From contig DAHXMR010000116.1 of the NCBI GenBank assembly GCA_027371655.1, positions 1-7,274 of the forward strand: DNA of 7,274 nt, in the 5' to 3' direction. Source of the stretch: Microcaldota archaeon (lineage in GTDB: Archaea > Micrarchaeota > Micrarchaeia > Norongarragalinales > CAINOH01). Shown one piece after another: positions 1 through 4,948 of the stretch; position 1 is the first letter of the stretch; the number at the start of each line of letters is the position of its first letter. The translations under genes were made by a program, and so were the position numbers. The notes below the pieces were generated by a model. It made no database searches and was not told where the DNA came from. It saw only the letters and a program-made list of their open reading frames with translations.

Positions 1-25
1 CGCGATTTTTGGAGAGTGGTTTTTC

Positions 26-517
26 ATGGCAGGAGCAAGGAACGGCAAGTATCTTTTCACCTCGGAATCGGTGACCGAGGGGCACCCCGACAAGGTGTGC
101 GACCAGATTTCCGACGGCGTGCGGGGGCGGCTGTTCTACGAGCTGCAAGAAAAGAAAACCGTCCAGGTTGGCAAGAAAACCGTCAAACTCAACGATGTCA
201 CTTATTTGCAGCCCGGCAAGAAGATTGTTTACACTGGGGACACCGCTTTTTTCGCGGGGTTGAAGAAGAAGTTCGAGAACGCGGACCTCGTTGTTTCGGA
301 TTGCACTTTTCTGGAAGCACAAGCGGCGCTTGCCAAGGAGAAGCAGCATTGCACGGCGAAGAAGGTGGCGGAATGCGCAAAGGCCGCGGACGCGAAAAAG
401 CTTTTGATTACGCATTTCAGCAACAGGTACGAGGACCGCACGCCTTTGCTTGAGGAGGCGAAGGCGGAATTTGCGGAAACAATCCTGGCGCAGGAAGGAT
501 TGGAAATAATCATGTGA
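26..517 (+). CDS. Chimeric ORF: MetK N-terminus joined to RNase Z C-terminal part
   Basis: The ORF encodes 163 residues. Residues 7-30 match the start of bacterial-type S-adenosylmethionine synthetase almost perfectly ([16 protein letters not shown], then CDQISD), including the His20 and Asp22 of the ATP/Mg-binding EGHPDK motif. From about residue 31 the sequence is instead the C-terminal part of ribonuclease Z, the tRNA 3'-processing metallo-beta-lactamase. It has VYTGDT with metal-ligand Asp72, an [10 protein letters not shown] segment (usually ADLLIHEATF), His108 in QHCT, and LITHFSNRY with metal-ligand His130. The RNase Z N-terminal half with the HxHxDH metal site is missing, as are over 300 residues of MetK, so neither activity is expected. 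The ATG at 26 is the MetK-like start and follows GGAG at 11-14. It could be a deletion fusion of adjacent genes, a recombination relic or an assembly misjoin. Both assignments are by motif recognition and are firm. That a protein is made is uncertain. Confidence 0.8.
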   Translation: MAGARNGKYLFTSESVTEGHPDKVCDQISDGVRGRLFYELQEKKTVQVGKKTVKLNDVTYLQPGKKIVYTGDTAFFAGLKKKFENADLVVSDCTFLEAQAALAKEKQHCTAKKVAECAKAADAKKLLITHFSNRYEDRTPLLEEAKAEFAETILAQEGLEIIM

Positions 518-521
518 ACGA

Positions 522-541
522 CCACGGGCTAAAGCCCGTGG
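522..541. repeat. Perfect hairpin directly after the chimera stop
   Basis: CCACGGGC (522-529) pairs perfectly with GCCCGTGG (534-541) around the loop TAAA, only four bases after the stop codon at 515-517. Short GC-rich palindromes of this type occur at REP elements and at the ends of IS200/IS605-type elements. No transposase or TnpB gene lies in the window, so the origin is open. It could also act as a 3'-end stabilising hairpin of the upstream transcript. Confidence 0.7.
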
Positions 542-566
542 CTTCAATGCAAGCATCTCGAATCGC

Positions 567-637
567 CACGGGTCGCACATTGCAAATTCGGGTCGCTCCT
601 CGGCACGGCTTAAAAGCCGCGGATTCCGCGACCCGTG
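567..637. repeat. Nested inverted repeats, possible structured element
   Basis: CACGGGTCGC (567-576) is a perfect 10-bp inverted repeat of GCGACCCGTG (628-637). A second copy of the left arm, CGGGTCGC (589-596), could pair with the same right arm (628-635). Between the arms, CGGCTT (606-611) pairs with AAGCCG (614-619). The sequence could fold as a stem enclosing a smaller hairpin, or switch between two left arms. With the hairpin at 522-541 it fills most of the 172-bp gap before the next gene. No ORF fits here. The function is unknown; a REP-like or insertion-sequence-end remnant is the best guess. Confidence 0.55.
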
Positions 638-650
638 TTCGTTCATTGAT

Positions 651-669
651 TTGGCTTTTGTTGTTTTTA
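651..669 (+). terminator. T-rich tract, possible archaeal terminator or TATA region
   Basis: The plus strand is T-rich here (ttttg at 656-660, then ttgttttta at 661-669), downstream of the chimeric gene and its hairpins. Archaeal RNA polymerase stops on oligo-T tracts of this kind. The TTTTTAT at its end is also placed where a TATA box for a nearly leaderless transcript of the next gene would lie, so its role is ambiguous. Confidence 0.25.
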
Positions 670-689
670 TCGGGTCTTTGGTGGAAAAA

Positions 690-1328
690 ATGGCTGAAAA
701 AAAGGTAACTGAAAGCGAAAAGCGCGGGAGCGCGGTGGGACGGCGGGATTTCGGGCTTCTCGTCGTTTTGTTTGTCGCGGTTTTCGCGTTCGCATTCTTT
801 TTGTCGGCGTTCCTGTCCCAGCAGGCGAACGAGCATTACGCGGGCGGCGTCAAGTTCGAGAGCGCGGGAGAGCCGCAGGCCGCGCTAAGGGCGGCTTTGG
901 GCGGAAAAAGCAACGTGGTGCTTTCGGCGGATTTCGGCGGGGCGGGGAACATTTCCTGCGTTTATGAAATGCTTGCGCAGGCGGCTTTGGGGCTTGGGGC
1001 GAGCAACAAGAACGTTTCAATCGGGATTGCCGGCGCGCAAACGTGCGTGAACGGCAACGACACGCAGGTGGCGTGCAAGGCCGCGGACGTTGAAATTTCC
1101 CGCGGCACCTGCGATTGCGTGAAAGTGGAAAACGGCGTTGTGAGAATACAGGGAAGCGACGCGTTTCTGTGCGGCAACGCGGGCAAGGTGGGGCAGCTTA
1201 TCACCATTTCCCTCGGCGGGACTATCGTGACAAGCGATGACGCGCAGAGGATTCTGGGCTCGTACAAGCCGCAGGGCGCGGGCAACCAAAGCGCGGAAAA
1301 TGCAAGCGCACAAAACGCGTCCGGCTGA
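690..1328 (+). CDS. Single-pass membrane protein with Cys-containing exterior domain, unknown function
   Basis: I do not recognise this 212-residue protein. Residues 1-20 are charged and cytoplasmic (ending KRGSAVGRR), residues 21-42 form one hydrophobic helix, and the rest should face outside by the positive-inside rule. The exterior part has six cysteines (90, 119, 129, 141, 143, 161), an even number that suggests disulfides. It has six N-x-S/T sequons (Asn87, 108, 123, 199, 204, 209), and the last three repeat every five residues in a disordered Ala/Asn/Ser tail. The ATG at 690 was chosen over an in-frame TTG at 651 because GGTGG (680-684) lies just upstream and the TTG would add an unconvincing hydrophobic 13-residue extension. 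The gene is convergent with porB, with 32 bp between stops. Membrane topology is well supported. Any function would be a guess. Confidence 0.75.
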   Translation: MAEKKVTESEKRGSAVGRRDFGLLVVLFVAVFAFAFFLSAFLSQQANEHYAGGVKFESAGEPQAALRAALGGKSNVVLSADFGGAGNISCVYEMLAQAALGLGASNKNVSIGIAGAQTCVNGNDTQVACKAADVEISRGTCDCVKVENGVVRIQGSDAFLCGNAGKVGQLITISLGGTIVTSDDAQRILGSYKPQGAGNQSAENASAQNASG

Positions 1329-1334
1329 AACGCG

Positions 1335-1346
1335 AAATAAAGAAAA
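1335..1346 (-). terminator. T-rich tract after porB
   Basis: On the minus strand the sequence reads TTTTCTTTATTT from 1346 to 1335, beginning 14 bases past the porB stop in the 32-bp convergent gap. Oligo-T tracts like this commonly end archaeal transcripts. There is no hairpin. The call rests on composition and position only. Confidence 0.35.
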
Positions 1347-1360
1347 CGCCCAGATTGTTT

Positions 1361-2278
1361 TTACAGGAAATACTGGAAATTGATTCCGCTTTCTTCCAGT
1401 TTTTTCAGGTCGTCCTGGACTTTTTGCACATGCAGTTGGATTTTTTCCAATTGCTCGGGCGTTGTCGCCTTGAACCTGCCCTGCGGTTTCAAGTAGTCGG
1501 CAACGGGCGAGAGTTGGGGGAAGCGCATGTTCTGCTTGAACGCGCCGTCCTCTATTTCGAACAGGTTCCACATCCCGCATTTAACGGCAAGCCTTGCGAG
1601 CTCGATTGTCTGGCTGGGGTCGAACCTCCAGCCGAGGGGGCACGGCGCGTGCACGTGCACAAGGCGGAAGCCCTTCTTTTCCTTTGCCTTCAAAAGTTTC
1701 TTTTTCAAATCGGGAACGAACGCCACGCTTGCGGTCGCAACGTAGGGGACCGCGTGGCTTGCGCAGATGAAGGGGAGGCTTTTTTTCCACTCCGATTTGC
1801 CCAGGACCTCGCTTGGGGAGGTGGTGGTTGCCGCGCCGAAGGGCGTGGCGCCGGAGCGCTGGACGCCGGTGTTCGCGTAGCACTCGTTGTCGTAGCAAAT
1901 GTAAATCATGTCCTCGTTGCGCTCCATCGCCCCTGAGAGTGCCCCGAATCCGATGTCGTAGGTGGAGCCGTCGCCGCCTATTCCCACCACCGTGCCTTTT
2001 TTGCCGAGGGCTTTCAGCGCGTGGGCCGCGCCCGTTGCGACCGAGGGGACGTTCTCGAACAGGGAGTGCACGTAGGGAAGGCGCCATGAGCTTTCGGGGT
2101 ACTGCGTGCTGACCACTTCCATGCATCCCGTGGCGTTGACTATCACCGCGTCCCTGCCGAGTGTTTGAAGCGCGAGTTTCATCACTACCGCGGGCCCGCA
2201 GCCCGCGCAGGCGCGGTGGCCGTGCAGGAAGTATTCCGCGGCGGATTTTTCGTCGAGTTGCTCTTGTTCGGTCGCCAT
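1361..2278 (-). CDS. porB: Pyruvate:ferredoxin oxidoreductase, beta subunit
   Basis: This 305-residue subunit carries the thiamine diphosphate and proximal [4Fe-4S] cluster of the enzyme that oxidises pyruvate to acetyl-CoA and CO2, passing electrons to ferredoxin. The TPP/Mg motif starts at GDGSTYDIG (residues 102-110) and ends at YDNECYANTG (129-138), followed by QRSGATPFGA, the pyruvate-type signature. Cluster ligands are Cys24 and Cys27 (CAGC), Cys52 (NATGC) and probably Cys213 (APCPLGW). Length is normal for a separate beta subunit. I chose the ATG at 2278 over an in-frame GTG at 2290, because the GTG lies inside the GGTG likely to serve as ribosome-binding site. It is the last gene of the porA-rbkR-porB run, 19 bp after the rbkR stop. 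A related 2-oxoacid substrate such as 2-oxoisovalerate cannot be fully excluded. The usual gamma and delta partners are not in the window. Confidence 0.95.
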   Translation of the reverse strand: MATEQEQLDEKSAAEYFLHGHRACAGCGPAVVMKLALQTLGRDAVIVNATGCMEVVSTQYPESSWRLPYVHSLFENVPSVATGAAHALKALGKKGTVVGIGGDGSTYDIGFGALSGAMERNEDMIYICYDNECYANTGVQRSGATPFGAATTTSPSEVLGKSEWKKSLPFICASHAVPYVATASVAFVPDLKKKLLKAKEKKGFRLVHVHAPCPLGWRFDPSQTIELARLAVKCGMWNLFEIEDGAFKQNMRFPQLSPVADYLKPQGRFKATTPEQLEKIQLHVQKVQDDLKKLEESGINFQYFL

Positions 2279-2287
2279 GTGTTTTTG

Positions 2288-2291
2288 CACC
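2288..2291 (-). promoter_or_regulatory. Ribosome-binding site of porB
   Basis: GGTG on the minus strand lies nine bases before the ATG at 2278 and matches the core of the archaeal anti-Shine-Dalgarno complement. It sits in the 19-bp gap after the rbkR stop and decides the porB start in favour of ATG over the overlapping GTG. Confidence 0.5.
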
Positions 2292-2297
2292 AGGTTG

Positions 2298-2957
2298 TTA
2301 CAATGCTATTTTTACGCGCACCGCGCTGCCCTGCCTCAACCCGAGGGTCTTGCGCAGGTTTTGCGGCGCCATTATTTCAAGCGTCTCGTTCCCGTAGTGC
2401 GAGCGCGAGGGGATTATCACCGCGCAGGGGGCCTTGGAGTTTATTTCCGCCTTGAAGCACTTCGCGGGCCCGAATTTGCGTTCCCTGCTGGAAAAGCCCG
2501 AAATGGGAATCCCGCTTTTCGCGTCGAGTTCGGCCCTTGCCCGCAGGTCGTCGGCGCTTGAGAGGAAGACGTTGAGGGTGCCGGGGAAGGGCGCGAAGCC
2601 GAGCTTTTTCTCGAACTGCCTGCGGTATCCGCCGAGGGACAGGTAGTATCCGCCGTCGCCGAATCCCGAAACGAGTTTTCCTTCCAAAAAAATTTCACCG
2701 CTTTTTTTAGAAAACATTTCCGCAAGCCGCGCGTGCAGCGCTTTGAGTTCGCCGTGCGCGCTTTGCGAAAGCCTTGCGCCCAACGGCGTGCGCACGATTT
2801 TGCCTTCCCTTTCGAGTTCGAGCATCCACCGCGAAACCGTTTGCTGCGACGCGCCCAGCTCTTTGGCAAGGGCGACGGTCGTCGCGCCAACCGAGTGCGC
2901 GGCCCCCCCCTTTTGCGCCAAAAGCAGAAGCAGTTCCTGCCGCGTTTTTTTCTCCAT
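2298..2957 (-). CDS. rbkR: CTP-dependent riboflavin kinase with N-terminal HTH (RbkR type)
   Basis: The 219-residue protein has two domains. Residues 1-80 are a winged helix-turn-helix, with the HTH core around 24-46 (LAKELGASQQTVSRWMLEL). Residues 88-219 are the archaeal DUF120 riboflavin kinase fold that makes FMN from riboflavin using CTP. Recognisable motifs are GFGDGGYYLSLGGY (98-111), PGTLN (125-129) with the metal-binding Thr/Asn, KFGPAKCF (161-168), IPSRSHYG (182-189) and EIMAPQNLR (194-202). Archaeal proteins of this design (RbkR) are known to be both kinase and riboflavin-responsive transcriptional regulator; regulation here is inferred from the domains. It lies 28 bp after the porA stop and 19 bp before porB on the same strand, an unusual place. 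The start has only a weak GGA upstream, fitting translation within an operon. A run of eight G (2903-2910 complement) is in frame. Confidence 0.93.
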   Translation of the reverse strand: MEKKTRQELLLLLAQKGGAAHSVGATTVALAKELGASQQTVSRWMLELEREGKIVRTPLGARLSQSAHGELKALHARLAEMFSKKSGEIFLEGKLVSGFGDGGYYLSLGGYRRQFEKKLGFAPFPGTLNVFLSSADDLRARAELDAKSGIPISGFSSRERKFGPAKCFKAEINSKAPCAVIIPSRSHYGNETLEIMAPQNLRKTLGLRQGSAVRVKIAL

Positions 2958-2985
2958 AATGATTCCGGTTCGTTTTCAACGATTG

Positions 2986-4110
2986 TCAAAGCCAGAGGCT
3001 TCCCGTTTCCCCGGCCTTGGCTTTTTCATAAACGCTTTTTATGTCCTCGAGCTTGACGTCCCGGCCGCCCAGCCCGCACACCGCGCAAAGGGCTTTCGGG
3101 GAAAGCCCGCCGTCAAGGAGTGCGGCCTTTGTTTCGGTCGCAAGCTGGCCCTCTTCCCCGGGCGAAAACGTTTTTTCGAGCACGATTATTTTTTTGGCGT
3201 TCTTGAGGGCCTGTGCGATTTGCTGCCTGGGGAACGGCCTGAAGCACTTTATGCGCAGCAATCCGGCTTTTTCGCCATTTTGCCTCAGTTCGTCGACGAC
3301 GATCTCGATGTTTTCGGCCAGGGCGTTCATGGACACGAAAACGGTTTCAGCGCCGGCAAGGGCGTATTCTTCGGTTATCGGGAACTGTTTTCTTCCGAAT
3401 TGCTTTTCGAATTCGCCTCCCGCCTGCGCGATTTGGGGAATCGCCGAAATCATCTCGTCGTTCTGGATTTTTTTCAGGTTCTGGTAGTATGCGGGCGGGA
3501 AGAACGCGCCGAAGGTCATCGGGTTTTCACAGTCAAGCGAGAACTTGGGGGAGAACTTGGGAAGGTACGCGTCGACTTCTTCCTGCGCGGGGATGTCCAC
3601 CGGCGAGATTTCGTGGGTGAGGTAGAATCCTTCGGCGCACACCATCACGGGGAAGCGCGTTTTTTCCGCGATTTTGAACGCCTGTATGAGCGTGTCCACG
3701 GCTTCCTGGTTGTTCTTGCAGCACAATTGCAGCCAGCCGGTGTCGCGCTGTGCGAACGAGTCCTGCCAGTCGCACCATATGTTGAGGGGGCCGGAGAGGG
3801 CGCGGTTTGCCACGAACATGACTATTGGGAGCCTGCTTCCGCTTGCGTTGTGCAATGCCTCGTGCATCAACGCGAGGCCCTGCGAGGAAGTCGCGGTGAA
3901 GGTGCGGGCTCCGGCAACGCTTGCGCCTATGCACGCGCTTATCGCCGAGAATTCGGCCTCGACGGGGATGAACTCGTAGTCCGCGAGCTTTTTTGAGAGC
4001 TCTTCGGGAACGTGAGTGCTGGGCGTGATTGGATACGCGGGGATTACTCTGGGCCTGCACAGGGCGACGGCGTGGGCGATTGCGATTGAGCCTTCGATTA
4101 TTTTTCTCAT
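2986..4110 (-). CDS. porA: Pyruvate:ferredoxin oxidoreductase, alpha subunit
   Basis: The 374-residue alpha subunit pairs with PorB and supplies the pyrimidine side of the TPP site. Visible family motifs are YPITPSTHVPE (26-36) with substrate-contacting Thr29, VEAEFSAISACIGAS (50-64) with Glu53 expected to activate TPP, ARTFTATSSQGLALM (68-82), and NRALSGPLNIW with Arg103, followed by AQRDTGW (120-126). The second half is the transketolase-C-like domain II, marked by LLRIKCFRPFP. Length is slightly below the usual 380-400. It is the first gene of the run porA-rbkR-porB. No Shine-Dalgarno site precedes the ATG, and a TATA box ends 29 bp upstream, so the transcript probably has a very short leader. 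Genes for the gamma and delta (ferredoxin-like) subunits would be expected nearby in many archaea, but the next upstream gene is an unrelated lipoprotein. Confidence 0.95.
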   Translation of the reverse strand: MRKIIEGSIAIAHAVALCRPRVIPAYPITPSTHVPEELSKKLADYEFIPVEAEFSAISACIGASVAGARTFTATSSQGLALMHEALHNASGSRLPIVMFVANRALSGPLNIWCDWQDSFAQRDTGWLQLCCKNNQEAVDTLIQAFKIAEKTRFPVMVCAEGFYLTHEISPVDIPAQEEVDAYLPKFSPKFSLDCENPMTFGAFFPPAYYQNLKKIQNDEMISAIPQIAQAGGEFEKQFGRKQFPITEEYALAGAETVFVSMNALAENIEIVVDELRQNGEKAGLLRIKCFRPFPRQQIAQALKNAKKIIVLEKTFSPGEEGQLATETKAALLDGGLSPKALCAVCGLGGRDVKLEDIKSVYEKAKAGETGSLWL

Positions 4111-4127
4111 AAAAATCAGAGGGAATA

Positions 4128-4164
4128 AGGCGAAGAATGTTTAAAAACGAATTTGGGTTCGCCT
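4128..4164. promoter_or_regulatory. Inverted repeat around the porA TATA box, candidate operator
   Basis: AGGCGAA (4128-4134) and TTCGCCT (4158-4164) form a perfect 7-bp inverted repeat with 23 bp between the arms. The dyad centre is 4146, almost on the TATA box centre. A dimeric regulator bound here could block TBP. The RbkR-type protein encoded two genes away is one candidate. A weak terminator hairpin for the lipoprotein gene ending at 4192 is an alternative. Confidence 0.4.
4140..4147 (-). promoter_or_regulatory. TATA box of porA
   Basis: TTTTTAAA on the minus strand (4147 to 4140) is the best archaeal TATA match in the 81-bp gap between the lipoprotein stop and the porA start. Transcription would begin about 25 bp downstream, near 4118, giving a leader of roughly eight bases. 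This fits the absence of a ribosome-binding site. Confidence 0.5.
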
Positions 4165-4191
4165 AATGACGAAAACTTTTTTTGCGGCGGA

Positions 4192-4578
4192 TTACGGCGT
4201 GTTGACCGAAGGCGGGGACGGGCGGGTGGAGCCACTGGTTGACGGCGGCTGCGGCCTTGGGGGCATCGGGGCGGAGGAAACGGTTGGCTGCGGAGTCGCC
4301 GCGTTCATGGCCGCGGACGGTGCGGGCTGCGGGGTTGGAGTTTCCGTTGCCGCGGCAGCCTCAGCCACTACCGATGCCGAGGGCTGCGGCGTGCCTTGCT
4401 GCTGTTGCAACCCTGAAGGCAAAGGCGAACCCTGCGCCTCTTGCGGCGCGGGCGTGGGCTGCAAAGTTACTGACGCCGCTTGCGCGGTTGCCTGCGCGTT
4501 GGATTCGGTTTGCTGCACGCATCCCAAAAGCAGGGCGGCTATTGCAAGGGCGACCATTATTGTAATCGGGTTTTTCAT
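4192..4578 (-). CDS. Small Pro/Ala/Gln-rich lipoprotein
   Basis: The 128-residue product starts with a lipoprotein signal peptide: a hydrophobic stretch ending in LLLGC, with the lipidated cysteine expected at residue 20. The rest is low complexity, rich in Pro, Thr, Ser, Ala and Gln, with repeated TPQP and PTP units and no visible folded domain, so it is probably an extended surface-anchored stalk or coat protein. The ATG at 4578 was chosen because it gives the signal peptide directly; the reading frame stays open upstream to 4935, but that part has no sensible sequence. It lies 104 bp after the next lipoprotein gene, with its own TATA-like box, so it may be transcribed separately. It resembles the other two lipoproteins in design more than in alignable sequence. 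The function is not known. Confidence 0.75.
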   Translation of the reverse strand: MKNPITIMVALAIAALLLGCVQQTESNAQATAQAASVTLQPTPAPQEAQGSPLPSGLQQQQGTPQPSASVVAEAAAATETPTPQPAPSAAMNAATPQPTVSSAPMPPRPQPPSTSGSTRPSPPSVNTP

Positions 4579-4606
4579 GGCAATACCAACTTTGCGGTCT
4601 TTGGAA

Positions 4607-4614
4607 CTTAAACT
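4607..4614 (-). promoter_or_regulatory. TATA-like box of the 128-residue lipoprotein gene
   Basis: AGTTTAAG on the minus strand (4614 to 4607), preceded by an A-rich stretch, is centred about 25 bp before a predicted start of transcription near 4585. That leaves about seven bases before the ATG at 4578. The call rests on composition and spacing only. Confidence 0.35.
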
Positions 4615-4625
4615 TTTTGAAAGGG

Positions 4626-4645
4626 CTAATGCCAGGGGGCATTGG
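4626..4645 (-). terminator. Hairpin between two lipoprotein genes
   Basis: AATGCC (4628-4633) pairs with GGCATT (4638-4643) around AGGG, and the stem extends by a T-G wobble and a C-G pair to 4626/4645. It lies about 40 bp past the stop of the 78-residue lipoprotein gene and just upstream of the next TATA-like box. It may mark the end of the GH26 operon transcript. No strong T tract follows, so the call is weak. Confidence 0.3.
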
Positions 4646-4682
4646 CGCGCCTTGTTTTTTGAGGGGCAATTTGTGTGCTTTT

Positions 4683-4919
4683 TCATCCGCCGAACGGGGG
4701 CGCAGGAGGAGTGGGAACGGATTGTTGGCCGGGGGATTGCACGAAGTGGGGCGAAGGCGGGCTTTGGGGCGCCGGTGTTGGTTGTGCGGCAATTGAAGAA
4801 GCCGGGCTTGGCGCGGGGGACGCGGTTTCGGCGGGGCCTTGGGCCTGTTGCTCCAGGCACCCTGCAAGCAGGACGGATATTCCCGAAAGCATCAGCGCGA
4901 TTGCGAGAAGTTTTTTCAT
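4683..4919 (-). CDS. Small Pro-rich lipoprotein downstream of GH26 gene
   Basis: The 78-residue product has a clear lipoprotein signal peptide (MKKLLAIALML, then LLAGC with Cys21 as the expected lipidation site). The mature part is Pro/Ala/Ser/Gln-rich with PAPSPAS and PTPAPQSPPSP units and no folded domain. It begins 29 bp after the stop of the 600-residue GH26 protein on the same strand and is probably co-transcribed with it; GTGGGA eight bases before the ATG may serve as ribosome-binding site. The same pairing of large exported protein and small lipoprotein recurs at 7113/7078. A role in anchoring, or in shaping the surface layer near the secreted enzyme, is inference from context only. 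Confidence 0.72.
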   Translation of the reverse strand: MKKLLAIALMLSGISVLLAGCLEQQAQGPAETASPAPSPASSIAAQPTPAPQSPPSPHFVQSPGQQSVPTPPAPPFGG

Positions 4920-4948
4920 TTTGAATTTCCCACACGCCCCCGTTTCTC

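Noticed and set aside
651..689. TTG start at 651 for the membrane protein
   Set aside because: The ATG at 690 has a nearby GGTGG, and the extension adds a second short hydrophobic stretch without support.
2903..2910. Run of eight C (G on the coding strand) within rbkR as a frameshift site
   Set aside because: The frame is intact through both domains, so there is no sign of a broken or slipping gene, though sequencing error here would be easy.
2743..3996. Long plus-strand frame of 417 codons opposite rbkR and porA
   Set aside because: It is antisense to two clearly recognised genes. The GC-rich codon pattern leaves the opposite frame open, and its protein has no recognisable motif.
4166..4924. 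Plus-strand frame of 252 codons, rich in Gly, Ala and Cys
   Set aside because: It is the mirror of the Pro/Ala/Gln-rich lipoprotein genes on the minus strand. Those have signal peptides and lipoboxes; this frame has neither.
4579..4935. Long upstream extension of the 128-residue lipoprotein frame
   Set aside because: The extension overlaps the 78-residue lipoprotein gene, has no signal-like or domain-like sequence, and would bury the lipobox in the middle of the protein.
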